Source: Portulaca oleracea
Taxonomy: Eukaryota; Streptophyta; Magnoliopsida; Caryophyllales; Portulacaceae
DNA: 64,000 nt
Reading direction: 5' to 3'
NCBI GenBank assembly: GCA_029582165.1
Contig: CM055870.1
Span: 44,658,513-44,722,512, forward strand
Made by a program: the position numbers and the translations under genes. This document shows positions 10,982-22,336 of the stretch, piece by piece (position 1 is the stretch's first letter; each line of letters starts with the position of its first letter). Under the pieces are notes generated by a model, which was not told the DNA's origin, made no database searches, and saw only the letters and a list, made by a program, of their open reading frames with translations.

Positions 10982-11478
10982 TCTTGGTTTCCATTAATGC
11001 TTTGAATACAAGCTTTCTAGTGCTAGCTACCACAAATCCAACTTTTATTGAGGAGGAGGGCTAAGGGTCAAAAATTCTACTCTCAAGTGAGGATTCGGGG
11101 ATTCTTAGTAATCTAATTCACAATTTTCTTGTTTGTTCGAGGGAAAATCCAATTGGAAGTTGAAGATTCAAGTGAAGATTTAGTGCTTTGTAGGTATAAT
11201 CTCTTGTTTCCAATCTCATTATTAGTTGTAGTGTTATTGCTTTCTTATTTCTTGTTCTTAATTGCTTTCTTAGTTGAAATTAGGTTTAGTTCATCTTTTA
11301 TGCTTTCTTGATTATTATCCATGTCTAGATTAGTTTAATTGCTTTCTTTATATAATTTACTGCTTTCCGCACTTGAGAAAACCCCTAACGCAAACCAATC
11401 TCCTTATCAAGCCTAACACCCATCCTTGTGGACCGACATCCTTACTTTAGAAAATCACAAAAATACCGCAACCGAACA
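10157..11478 (+). repeat. 3' LTR of the Athila-like element
   Basis: 1,322-bp direct repeat of 5,115-6,454, with the same termini, CCGAG words, hairpin cluster, TATA-like stretch and a shorter (CT)n run (about 10,941-10,984). The differences are scattered substitutions and small indels, so the insertion is not recent. Confidence 0.88.
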
Positions 11479-11975
11479 ATGTCGAAGGAAACTTGGGTGT
11501 CTCACTAGATTTCGGGGTACCTGAATAAGGAGGGGGCCGGCTAGGCGGTGAGAAGTAGGCTCTTGGTGCCGGTTTGGAAGTAGCCTTTTCCTTCCTCCGT
11601 CGCTCAACCAGGAGAGCCAAACTGCACAAATCATCTAAGGAATGCTAGGGTTGTTTCTCGATCTTCTTGGCAATAGAGGAATCTAACCCGTTCAAGAATC
11701 GTATCATTGTTTGCTCATCGGGTTCTTGAAGGTAGCTTTTGATGAGGAGTTCCTCGAACTCCTAAATGTAATCGCTCACAGACCGCTTGACCTGGGTGAG
11801 AGCATATAGCTTCCTCAAGACATCTTGCTTGTATGTGTTGGGCAAGAAACAGTGGTTCATCAATTGCTTGAGCCGTGTCCAAGTAGTAATTCTAGCCCGA
11901 CCTTCCCGAGCCCTTTCCGCTTTCACATTCTCAAATCAATGTAAGGCGGCTTTGGTGAGTTTCAAGCTAGCGATC
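11479..11975 (-). pseudogene. Chromovirus gag, central part (fragment)
   Basis: Minus-strand coding remnant of a Ty3/gypsy gag (capsid-like retrotransposon gag domain). Readable pieces include ASLKLTKAALH at the upstream edge, HCFLPNTYKQDVLRKLYALT, KSYLQEPDEQTMIRFLNGLD and LCSLALLVERRRKEKATSKP, followed by a proline/serine-rich stretch that ends at the Athila-like insertion. It carries internal stops. It continues upstream at 30,078, on the other side of the Tat element, and downstream at 5,114. Confidence 0.85.
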
Positions 11976-13521
11976 TATAGGATCCCGGAAAAAATCCATT
12001 TTTCCCGAGTGCGCTACTTAAATGATCAGGAGCCCACTAAGGTTGCTTAATCCTTAAATAAGGATATTTTTACTTTATGAAATTCGTTTTCGGGATGATG
12101 AAACTTTATTTATTTACAAACCTATTTATATTACAAAAATACTCGAAATCGCACAAAAATATTTTATCAATGACTTAATACCGACCAATCCCCGGATTCG
12201 GGCTAAAAGAAGGAACAAATGGGCCGCCATAAAATATCGAAGGCCGCCTGACCTTTGATGTTTTCTGGGCTGGTCCTTCCATTCCCTCGGCCCAGACAAT
12301 ATGGGTCGAAATTAGTAAAGGTCGCATAGCCTTTGCTAATTTCTGAGTCCATTTTCTCTTTGGTTAGCCTTTGATTGGTTAATATGGGGGTATTAAACCA
12401 TTTTTAAATATTTTAATGCAAAGACATGTATTTTTAATAATTAAAAAGGTTGTAAAAAGAAGAAAGAGCTGCCAGTCAATTTAAGGGAATCGACAAACCA
12501 TAAAACAATAAAAAAATGACTCCGGTCCACGAACCCGAATTCTAAGTTCGGGGGTAAGGTTACGAATTCGACAATTAAAAGAACTCTCGAATCCGCTTGT
12601 TAGAAAACAGACTCTACTAAAATCGAACTTGAAATGAAAAGAAAAGGGAGAAGTTAGATAAATTTCACGATATCATATTCTTGAACATGCAACGCTAAAA
12701 TAATGAGGTTTTTTCTTTTACAAAACAAGTACAAGTAAAGAAATTAAATCACAAATTACATAATTAAATACAATAATAATGAAAAGCAAACCTTGCTTAA
12801 TGGTGGATGTCTGAAAAATGATCCCTTACTTGACCTTGATTTGGAGCTTGGATGGAAGGATGTATATGAGAATGGTTAGGAGGGTGGTATAAGAATGATG
12901 ATATGGGGATGATGACAGTGATTATAAGAGAATTAAAGAGGGAGAATGGATCGAATTTTGAGAGAGTTTTGGTGGGATGATGATGATAGTTGATGATGAA
13001 TGAGTGAAAATGGTGAGGTATTTATAGGTGGTGAGGTGAGGGATTTGGAGGGGAAAATGAGAGACATATCCCATCAATCAAGCCTCCTCCTTGCAAAAAA
13101 TCAAAGGTCATGCGGCTTATAGCATCTTCATGGTCAACCTAGGTCAATCACGTGTGGCTAATATCATGAGATTGCATGGGAGAATTCTGGCGCCAAAATC
13201 AAAAGAAATTAGTAAAGGTCAGGCGGCCTATACGGTTAAAGTGCACGGATTGATGACGTGGCTGACTAAGGCGGGCCGCTTCTTCAACGTAAAGGACAGG
13301 CGACTTTTATCAATTTTTACTAGGCCGGATTCGCATTTTGGGCCAGCTTGTGAATTGATAAAGGTCATGCAACTTTTATTATTTTCATGCGGGTTGTTTT
13401 GATCTGTTGGGCCCGCTTTGTTGACTCCATGGGCCCAATGACCCATTATGGTGTTCAGCCCAAATGACTTGCCGAGTTTTGACGGGTCGGAATTTTGTCG
13501 GTACAAATCCCGGTGTCTACA
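11976..13521 (-). repeat. 3' LTR of the Tat element
   Basis: 1,546 bp. On the plus strand it starts TATAGGATCCC (TGTAGGACCCC in the other copies) and ends CCGGTGTCTACA, giving TGTAG/CTACA inverted termini. It differs from the 5' LTR by scattered changes and lacks an insertion of about 45 bp present there. The palindromic CAAAGG..CCTTTG motifs recur inside (about 12,237-12,258 and 13,106-13,375). Confidence 0.9.
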
Positions 13522-13645
13522 GAAAGCCCCCACTTTCATCAAGTCCGAATATGACGAAGGTCAAAGTAGCCTGATATGCTTGGGGATGAATGCTGGCGAT
13601 CTTTGAGAAGGTAACGTCTTTTAATAGCGTCCTAAGTGAAGGTTG

Positions 13646-14321
13646 TCCCTTTTAGCAGGTCCGGGTATTAACCTTTTAGCAGCAGCTGGATGAAGATGAT
13701 CCCATTTTGCGGGTCTAGAAGACAACAATCTTTTAGCAGCAGCTAGATGAAGATGATCCCTTTTAGCGGGTCTGGAAGACAACAACCTTTTAGCGGCGAC
13801 CGGACGTCAGCAACCTTTTAGCGGCAGCTGGATGATGGTGGTCCCTTTTAGCGGCGACCGGGCGTCAACAACCTTTTAGCGGCAGCTAGTTGAAGATGAT
13901 CCCTTTTAGCGGGTCTAGAAGACAACAACCTTTTAGAAACAGTTGGATGATGGTGGTCCCATTTAACGGTGACCGGACGTCAGCAACCTTTTAGCGGCAG
14001 CTGGATGATGGTGGTCCCTTTTAGCGGCGACCGGACGTTAGCAACCTTTTAGCGGCAGCTGGATGATGATGGTCCCTTTTAGCGGGAACTGGATGATGGT
14101 GGTCCCTTTTAGCGGTGACCGGACATCAGCAACCTTTTAGCGGCAGCTGGATGATGGTGGTCCCTTTTAGCGGGAACCGGATGATGGTGGTCCCTTTTAG
14201 CAGCGACCGGACGTCAGCAACCTTTTAGCGGTAGCTAGATGATGGTGGTCCCTTTTAGCAGCGACATGATGTCAAGAACCTTTTAGCGGCAGTTGGATGA
14301 TGGTTGTCCCTTTTCGCGACG
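13646..14321. repeat. Tandem array, about 29-bp monomer in 58-bp dimers
   Basis: About two dozen copies of a monomer with the core CCTTTTAGCGGC follow one another. Two variants alternate: CCTTTTAGCGGCAGCTGGAT followed by GATGGTGGT, and CCCTTTTAGCGGCGACCGGA followed by CGTCAGCAA. The array lies right next to the 3' LTR, in the hypervariable 3' untranslated region where Tat elements are known to carry satellite-like repeats. The left copies (GATGAAGATGATCCC, GGGTCTAGAAGACAACAA) are more diverged than the centre. Confidence 0.92.
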
Positions 14322-15881
14322 ACCTAAAAATCACAAGAAAATGAAGTGTTAGTTTTTTCTTAGATTATCGGTTCAGATTTTTACCTGAGAGGATTATGAG
14401 CCTCGAAAATTCTTGGGCCGTGAGCTTTTGGGCCGACAGTTTTGGACTGTGTGGGTTGAGTGATTTTATTCTAATGGACCATAACAAGCTCTGACCGTAC
14501 ATTCGGGCCCTAAATGCCACAAAAGCTATTTGGCTTTTTTCATTTTTATTCTAATGGACCGTAACAAGCTCTGACCGTATATTCAGACCCTAGATGCCAC
14601 AAAAGCTATGAGGAAGCTTGGGCCGCGAACTTAGGCCATACTGCTGCAAAAGTTATGCGACTTTTGTTCTTTTTTTTTCCTTCTCGTCCTCGTAGATGGA
14701 ATCAAGGTGGGGCCCAAACCATATGTGGACGAGGATGGTCCACGTCGTCTTGTCTCTCCCTTGGGTGACAAGATGATAACCTTTGAATTTTCGACCAATG
14801 AAACTCATTTAGAATCTCGAGGCAGGTCCTAGAAACGAAGGGTCCACATTCACCAAGCTTTTCTATAAATTCAATGCATTGTTCTTTCATTTCATTCACT
14901 CATCTTTCATTCCTTTATAGCTTCCTATTCCCTCTCAAGGAATTCTGCTCCTTTTGAAGAAAGAGTTCGGGTTTTATTAGAAAAATGCAACCCTAAAGCC
15001 AAAGAAATCCTCATCTTCCTCATGCGGCGGCATGGCCTCATGAAAGGTCTTCTCGGCGTAATTTCGTACCCGGCGCGGAGGCTAGCCCTTATTATCTCAC
15101 TACTCGGTCCTGGAACCATGCTTGGTACTACCGTTCTCATGCCAAGGTGACCTCTGACCTTTCTCTTATACTTAGTTTAGTGTAAAAATGAGCAAGCATG
15201 AATTTGTATCTTCATGTCTTGTCGATTTTTAACTATTTTAAGCATGTTTATGTTGATGCATATCTGTGGCCTAGGATATTGAATAATCCTTTTACTTATG
15301 CATCTCGACTGAAAACCCGACCTGTAATGTGGACCCAAAATAAAACTGATTAGGGAACTCGGCCCGTATATCGAATGTAGGCTAGGCGGCCTTTGACAAT
15401 TTTTCAGCCCATATTTTCGGCCCAGATGGCGAACAGGGGCCCGCCTAAAAAGCTAAAGGATAAGTGGCCTTTATTAATTTCCGTGGGCTTCTGGTGCTTT
15501 TTTTTGTGCCGGACTCATAGTCCATTTATTCACAAAGGTCAAGCGGCCTTTGTGAACTTTCGCTGGGTTTCTTGATGCAACTTGGGCTGAAGCGTTAGGC
15601 CATTCATCTAGAAAAGGTCATGCGGCCTTTGCTAATTACTGTAGGGCCGTGGGTGCCGTCTCGTGGGCCATGGCAGTGAGCCCAGTATTCCAATTTATGT
15701 TGGGTTCTGGTAGGGTCCAGCAATCTGCATTCGAGCCCGTAATACTAAGTGAGCCCCCATTTTAGATAGCATTTTGAAATTTTCTTTGCCATTTTTAGGA
15801 GGGTGCCTTTAAAACTTGCGTTTGCTTAAAAGATCCCCTGAAAGTTGCGGAATCGATCCATGGGGATTTTGTGCATGATAC
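14322..15881 (+). promoter_or_regulatory. Upstream region of the first antisense gene, with TATA-like box and palindromes
   Basis: No long ORF is certain here. A TATA-like box TTCTATAAATT (core 14,864-14,870) is followed by a CT-rich stretch and an open segment at about 14,940-15,140 that ends in CCAAG|GTGACC, a possible first exon and splice donor. Palindromes of the CAAAGG..CCTTTG family occur around 14,515, 14,645, 15,376, 15,459, 15,533-15,552 and 15,612. Promoter function is inference. Confidence 0.45.
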
Positions 15882-18548
15882 ATTGACCGCGACGGGTTTT
15901 ATGCCATTCTGGAAATGTTTTTGGCCCGGAAAAGTCGGACTTTTTGTATTATAGGTCTGGCGATAGGTGAGAGGTTTTGGGACACTACCAATATCCTCCA
16001 CCTGCATGTGGGTGAAATGACTGTGACGCCCAAGGACTTTGTTATGATCACAGGTCTTCCCTGGGGCGGGCAAGATGTGACCTTCGATGTGGATATTCCT
16101 TCGGCAATCTTGAACATGCTTGATCCTGTGACAGCACGCTTGCGCTAGAGACAAGGCATGTCCAATCTTTCTTGTACACATTTTGAAATGGCCATTCGTG
16201 ATGCAAGCTTTCAAAACCTTCCTGAAGAGCAACGTAACTTCATTTTCTTGGCGTATATCCTTTCTGCAACCCTCTTCGCCAACCGTGGGGACAACATTGT
16301 TTTGTATTGGTTCTCCAACCTTTTGAATTTCGACAACATTCGAAATTTACACTGGGGTAAGGCGGCGTATGCAAACTTCATTCATGGGCTCTCCTACGGT
16401 GTGAGGGTTTCGCAATATGACAAACTCGTCTTCCTTCACGCGACTCAGACTCGCTTCTAGTACGACCCTTCTTTGTGGAAGGTGCTCGAGGTACCTTTCC
16501 TGAGACTCTTCTCACCTTGATGTCAATCTTCTTTTCTTCTTTCTGACATTTTGTTCATGTAGTCATGGGCCTATGAATACATTTTGTCCTTGAGTGTCCA
16601 ATCAAAAAAGGACAGCACAATACCAGCCGCTGAGCGTTGGACTACCAAGAGCATTCACGGGAAGAAATATCAGCCAGGGACTTTTGACCTTGTCCGGAGC
16701 GCGCTGGACAACCTTACTCCGGTATTGTTTCATACCAAATAATTTTTCCCTTACTTTTCCCTGCATTTTAATCTTAAATTCTCTTTTTCTCTTCGCAGGC
16801 TCACGTAAACTAGCGTCCGTGGGTTGGTTTCAATGTAAGTGGGTTGTCACCCCCCTTACAATTGGTAGAACATGACACTCGCCTTCACCTCTTGATTGAG
16901 AGGCCCTCAGGTTACGTGTGGTACCTGGGAGAAAGAGCCTCAGGGCAGATCATGAGACGTCATCCTGGCCTCATCCCCTTAGATCCTCCAGAGAATATGT
17001 TTGAACCATGGTGTATTGACCCGAGCATTCTGAAGGACATGGTTCGAGGTCGGGAATTCGAGCAATTCATCGAGGAGGTTCCGCAAGATCAATTTGACGA
17101 GGAATACGATTTCTACCTCAGTCGCTCAGCCCCCAAAGTGGTATGTATCCTTTCCTTTCTTCTTTTCCTCTATCATGCTTTTGCTAATTGTAACCATAAA
17201 ATTACAGTTGCGGCCTTATGCCAATGCTGACGAAATGGAGGTTCCACCGGGAGAGGAGAAAATTGGTGGTTTCTTAGAGGTGGAACATAGCAGCAAGTGT
17301 TCCGCATTGCAAGAATTCAAACAGAAACCGTAACCTTCATTCTGTGCTACTTCCTTGCCATTCTTCACTTTATTTGTAAATAACCGTGGTTTTGCCTTAT
17401 TTTAGCCAAGGTGGCCAACCATTCAACGCATTGTCAAGGAGTGGAGCACTATGAAGAAACACATCAATCAGGTGTTCACTGGTTCTGGTAGATATCAAGG
17501 CAATCCAGTTAGAGGCGCAAATATGGAGGCTGATGCGGAGTCCGCTCCTAGGGAACCACCGCGACGCTCCAATGTGGTTCCTCCTCGCGTGGAGCCCCCA
17601 CGTCGCTATTTAGTAGGGGAGTACTCTTCTAGAGGCCGATCTATGGAAGGGATTGGCGGATCCTCTCGTCATCCTTTGGCATCTGTACCAGAAGGTTGTG
17701 GTAAAGGTATTCTGGTTGAAGGTCAGAGTTCATCCGGATCTCATCGCAGTAGGTCCGGTTCCAGAGGTTGTCGCCCTCCAAGTATGGAAGAAGACATGGC
17801 TCAGATGTCTTTAGGAGAGCCTTTCGGCCAAGGGGGGTCATACCATGGTGCCGGGTATGGTGGTGACACCCAGCCTCCTTCATATTGGGTGGAAGATACT
17901 TCAGAATGTAGCGCCACCCATGGGCCCTCACATTCTCGCCGTACTCCTGCTTCAGTGCGTTCCGCTCACCAAGGTCGAGAGATAGTGGTAAGGGATCACG
18001 ATTCAGGTGCATCCGTTTGGTATCCAAGTGCCCAAGCCCTAGCGAATGACATTGCCTCGCATCCTACACCTTATCTTGCTCCCTCCTTTGGTTCTAGTTC
18101 TTACTCTGCATGATGGCTTGTCCCTGCTCCTGAGATGGGTTCTTCATAGCCCACGGGCCCAGAAGAGTAGATTGCGCCTCAACATTCTTAGATGGGAGGG
18201 TCTACTTCTTTTGGTTGGCCAGCCCCCGGTCATGTGGCATAATCTGCTTGGTCGACTCCATCCTTTGGTTGGTATGTCCCAGATCATTCTTGGTTTGCAG
18301 CTTCATAGGAATCTTCTAGATCTTCGCCTTCGAGGACGTATCCTCCCCCTCCAGGAGTGCCCTTATCTGAACCATCGCCTCCGAGAGAGCCTTCTCCTCT
18401 GGCATTCTCAAGCTTTAATCCCACTCCCGGTCCTGATTATTACTCTTGGGATACCTATTTTGGCACTACGGGTTCTTCCAACGCCGGAACTTCAAGAGCT
18501 GGTGATGACCTGGTAGAGGATAACGGCGATTCGAGCTCCATGAGGTGA
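15882..18548 (+). pseudogene. Antisense gene 1: plant mobile domain protein, five exons
   Basis: The frame starting near 15,882 reads the plant mobile domain signature ERFWDTTNILHLHVGEMTVT, then KDFVMITGLPWGG. The exons, all with GT..AG borders and mostly phase 0, are about 15,882-16,490, 16,563-16,721 (SWAYEYILSLSV), 16,799-17,140 (SGYVWYLGERASGQIMRRHP), 17,208-17,329 (donor less clear) and 17,406-18,548. The last encodes an S/G/P/R-rich tail (EPPRRSNVVPPRVEPPRRYL) typical of disordered C-termini. In-frame stops at 16,146, 16,458, 16,811 and 18,111, and several more at 18,140-18,320, make it non-functional. Most stops would be explained by CAG-to-TAG or CGA-to-TGA changes. Host PMD proteins (MAIN/MAIL) act in silencing and genome stability; the role in the element is unknown. 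The true start may lie further upstream. Confidence 0.75.
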
Positions 18549-19223
18549 TCATGCTTATGCAATGCAGACTCTTTGTATTTTTTTTATTTATTTTATTTAT
18601 TTTAATGCAAGACTCAATGTATGCACAACTCTTTATATTTTATTAATGCATTTCCAAACGCGATTTTCTACATGATGGGATTAATCCCGCATTAATCCCA
18701 CTTCCCCAAAAATAAAATAAAAGAAAAGAAAACATAAAACTTAAGTGTCGGAATAAACTCGAGCAAAAATTTCTGCACAAACATTATTGGGCCAACAACA
18801 AAACCCGAGACATAAGAGATACACAATTGGGTTGCTTAATTCACCGAAGAGTATGGGCCAGGTGACTTCAAAGGCTATGCGGCCTTTGGTTATTTAAAAT
18901 GGGCTTGGATCACGCCAAAAGCTAGACGGCTTTTATTTGATGAAGGCAGGAGAATGGGCCGGGCCCAGCGCGCGTGTTATCTTGAGCAGTAAAAACTATA
19001 CAGCTTTTACAATTTTTTTTCCTTTTTTTTTTTGCTAGCCGTTAGTGAATGGCTAGAATCATAGGATTGATGATCAACGGCCATATGACCATTTTTTGTG
19101 ATTTTTGATCCATTTCGGGCTTGGTTGAAGGTGTATAATTACCCCTCTTTATGTAGGTACACCTCACTTATCATCTTAACTTTGAAAACCTTCACAAAAG
19201 TCACCGAAATCTCTACAATTTCC
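18549..19223 (+). promoter_or_regulatory. Spacer between the two antisense genes
   Basis: No ORF is supported. The segment holds an AT-rich stretch (18,570-18,660) that may contain the 3' end of antisense gene 1, palindromes at 18,869-18,888 (CAAAGGCTATGCGGCCTTTG) and 18,916-18,935, poly-T runs near 19,012-19,031, and a TATA-like box GTGTATAATT (19,131-19,140) about 90 bp before the start of antisense gene 2. Confidence 0.4.
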
Positions 19224-20415
19224 ATGGCGTTCGAGAAGAAGCTTGCCACTTGGATGAGCACATTATTCAAGGAAGAGAAGAAAAAACTTGGAAGATATCA
19301 GATAACCAGCTTACTAAGCCTTCGACAAGTTAGGCTGAATCCGGATTTTCTTTGAGCGGTAGAGACCTTCTGGGACTCGAAGATGCATGTCTTTCGCTTT
19401 AGCATGAAGGAGCTATTCCCACTTCTAGAGGAATCGTCCTCTATTCTCGGGACTAATCGCTATGCACCGCCAACGTCACCTCCAACTTCCCTAGATGTCG
19501 TCAAGCGTTATAAGGAACTTATGTTCCTTCCTTCCCGTGTCATAGGAAGCACACTAATTGGCGAAAAGGTACACTTCCAAACTGTTGTTGAATATTTCCA
19601 ATCTCTTGAAACTTTGGAATGTGGTCCGGTAATACGAGTGTGAGCTCTCGTATTATGCCTCCTTGGAGAATTCTGCTTTTACCATGGTGGAAAAAGAACC
19701 GGTCCGGCGAATTTAATACAAATTGTGGAAGACATGGCTCGAGGTTACAACCCGGTGTTGTTGATGTTGGTTGAAACCATGTTAGGCTTGGATTATCCTA
19801 ATCCCGAACATGAGTTTTGCGGAAGCCCTTTATTGCTTCAGGTACACCATTCTTCCTTTCTTGTTCCCTTTATTTATTTTTTTTTTGGTGAAGAAAATCC
19901 CTTCTACTGACTGTAAAAGTCGCCTGTCCTATGCAATTTTTTTTTATTTTTTTTCGTTAGTGTGGGGATAATTGTCATGCAATAGTAACCCTTGCTAACT
20001 TTGTTGAGCAGATATGGTTGATGGAGCATTTGAATCTCGTCGAGGAACCTCGAACACCTTCTGCACTAGGAGCTACTATTAAAGAAAGAGGACATATATT
20101 GATCTTCATTCAGGGACGGAATGGATCGCAATCCTATAGGAACCTCGTAACATCAAATGGTTTATCGAGTGGTGGCATATCCCTGAATTCATGACCTGTG
20201 ATTCATGCAACGCGTATGTTTGAATCGCCCTAAGGTCTAACACACATGGCACTAAGGTATCGGCAAAAGACCGGCTTGGCCCTAAGATCGAGACACAAAA
20301 ATCAAGCAGGTGTGTCTATAAACCCAAAGACGGAGAGGGTTGCCCAAAGGAGCTTAAAGACATGGAGATTGACTACGAGGCTACTGGCGAGGTAGAAAAA
20401 GTGAAGAAAGATTAG
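19224..20415 (+). pseudogene. Antisense gene 2: second aORF-type protein, two exons
   Basis: Starting at ATG 19,224 (MAFEKKLATWMSTLFKEEKK), one frame stays coherent to 19,841, interrupted only by TGA at 19,353 and at 19,641, both explicable as CGA-to-TGA. It contains FWDSKMHVFRFSMKELFPLL and GEFCFYHGGKRTGPANLIQI, then GSPLLLQ at a GT donor (19,842). The intron ends in CAG at 20,011 and exon 2 continues in phase with IWLMEHLNLVEEP. A frame change near 20,110-20,140 leads to NIKWFIEWWHIPEF and a lysine/glutamate-rich end at TAG 20,413-20,415. The pattern resembles a plant family (DUF7745-like) often found in or near retrotransposons; this assignment is from memory of its FWD...F.F.....P.LEE and LLQ.W..EH features. 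Function unknown. Confidence 0.6.
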
Positions 20416-20643
20416 AAGATGGATGAGAAGAAGGAAAGAAATGAAGCTGTTTTGCCAAAACAATCTTTTATTTAATTTTATCTTTTGATTTTTTTTTTTA
20501 CAAGTAGTGTACTGGCATTATCAATAAAATGAAGAAACATTATCCACAGTCGCTTTGCAAATTTTTATTTCTTCCTCTTTTATGAGCACTTATTAAATAT
20601 AAACCAAGTGTTTGAAAGTTACTTTTCCAGTTACTTGTTTATA
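20416..20643. other. Junction between antisense gene 2 and pol
   Basis: AT-rich, no ORF. The 3' ends of antisense gene 2 (plus strand) and pol (minus strand) face each other here, about 230 bp apart, so this segment probably holds both polyadenylation or termination regions. AATAAA-type words occur (for example ATCAATAAAATG near 20,521). Confidence 0.35.
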
Positions 20644-21700
20644 TTAAGCGTAATATCGCTTGAGTTGATCCAAATTTGTTGGCTGGATCACATCATCTCC
20701 ATCCATAGTGGCTAAGCGAGCTGCTCGTCCAGGCAAAATGTCCTTAATCATATAAGGACCCTTCCAATTAGGCGCAAATTTTCCTCTTGGATCTTATATG
20801 GGTGCCCTCATTTCCTTAAGCATTAAATCACCTGCTTGAAGTGAGCGACTTTTCTGCTTCTGGCAATTGACTCTCTTCCACTATTCGTAGTGAAGGGATT
20901 GCTAATTCAACTGGTAAGACTGGTTACATCCCATACACTAATGAATATGGTGTTACACTTGTAGCAGTTCGTATAGAGGTACGATATCCCCATAAGGCAA
21001 ATGGCAATTTGTCAGGCCAATCTTTGTAAGTAACTACCATTTTCTTAATAATTCCCGCCACTGTTTTATTGGCTGCTTCTACAGCTCCATTAGCTTGAGG
21101 TCTGTAGGGTGAAGATCGGTGATGCTGAATATGATAAGTGGCGAGCAATGTCTCCACCTCCTTCCGAAAATGGCTTCCATTGTCACTAATGATTTCATGG
21201 GGTACTCCATATCGGCATATGATGTTCCGAAGGATGAATTTAGTTACTTGCTTTGATGTGAGTTTAGCATAAGAGGTTGCCTCTACCCACTTAGTAAAGC
21301 AATCAATGGAGACCAAAATGTATCCGTGACCTCTCGTCCCTGTTGGGTGTATCTTGCCGATGATGTCGATTCCCCATACTGAGAATGGCCATGAAGATGT
21401 CAAAGTGGTTAGATATGATGGAGGTTGATGTTGTAGATTGGCGTATTCTTGACATTTGTGACACCTTCGAACGAAATCCAAGCAATCTGCTTCCATGATT
21501 GACCAATAGTAACCGACCCTTTGAATCTTCTTTACTTGCATGTGTCCATTCATATAAGGTCTACACTCTCTTCCATGCACAGTGGCCATGACCTCTTTTG
21601 CACTTTCAACATCTATACACAACAAATTGATGCTTGTAACCGATTTCTTGTACAAACGATCTTAGATCAAGTAGTATTGCGCTGCAGAGGACCTAATCGC
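20644..21700 (-). pseudogene. Tat-element integrase
   Basis: On the minus strand the HHCC zinc-binding part (HGRECRPYMNGH ... CLDFVRRCHKC) is followed by the core WGIDIIGKIHPTGTRGHGY (first D), IISDNGSHFRKEV (second D), SPYRPQANGAVEAANKTVAG (catalytic E) and ALWGYRTSIRTATSVTPYSL. It stays open to about 20,924. After a break the C-terminal domain (KFAPNWKGPYMIKDILPGRA ... LDQLKRYYA) reaches a TAA at 20,644-20,646. Integrase inserts the cDNA; the DDE residues are preserved in this dead copy. Confidence 0.92.
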
Positions 21701-21826
21701 TCGCTATCCTCGAGCATCTAGCTCAGCCGGATATTCTCCTTTCCGGAGAAAGTTGTATATGTCATGGAACCATGCTTCAGTATCAACTTCTTGTGACTCC
21801 ATAGTGCAAACATATGCTGGTTCAGA

Positions 21827-22222
21827 CTACCGCTCTACTACCACAGGTAGCTGGAGTGTGCCTGTCGGGATTGATATCATTGAGGATAGTTTGGCTAGTG
21901 CATCAGCCAACTCATTATGATCCTTGGAAAGGTATTGGAAACTAATTGTCTCAAAGTGGTTAGCAAGTCCCAAGAGTTTCTGCTGGTATGCCATGATGTA
22001 TTCATTTTGAACCTTCCATGCATTCGTAGCCTGATTGATGATGAGGCTAGAATCTCCAAAGACCTTTATATGGCGTATACCTAAAGTCAAAGCAGCTAGC
22101 AAACCCCTTATGCATGCTTCGTATTCTACAGGATTGTTAGTAGCATCAAAATCTAACTTTACAGATACAAGGACATGTGCCCCTTTTGGAGAAATCAATA
22201 GAACACCTACTCTACAACCCAT
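21827..22222 (-). pseudogene. Second RNase H (archaeal type) of the Tat element
   Basis: Minus-strand frame with KLDFDATNNPVEYEACIRGL (E), IKVFGDSSLIINQ (D) and YLSKDHNELADALAKL (final D). These are features of an RNase HI of the archaeal/plant type, distinct from the gypsy RNase H just upstream. Dual RNase H is known for Tat-lineage elements and is the strongest lineage marker here. The domain lies between gypsy RNase H and integrase, as expected. Confidence 0.88.
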
Positions 22223-22336
22223 CTGATTGGAAGCCCCGTCGAACTATATTTCCCATGTAGTCTCATTAGTGAAAAAGATATCTTCGTCTGGGAATTCCAA
22301 GTGAGTGCTTGGAGGTTCCCGTGATGGTGAAGCGGC

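Larger units (their letters stand above)
5115..11478 (+). mobile_element. Non-autonomous Athila-like LTR retrotransposon
   Basis: A 6,364-bp element. Its two similar LTRs (5,115-6,454 and 10,157-11,478) begin TGTTCGG and end CCGAACA. One base after the first LTR lies TGGCGCCGTTGTCGGGGA, the primer binding site of the tRNA-Asp type used by Athila elements. The internal 3.7 kb contains one acidic open region but no recognisable gag, protease, RT, RNase H or integrase, so the element must have depended on another element's enzymes. It is inserted within the gag of the minus-strand chromovirus. The flanking 5-mers (AAGGT at 5,110-5,114; ATGTC at 11,479-11,483) do not match, so the target duplication is decayed or rearranged. 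Confidence 0.85.
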
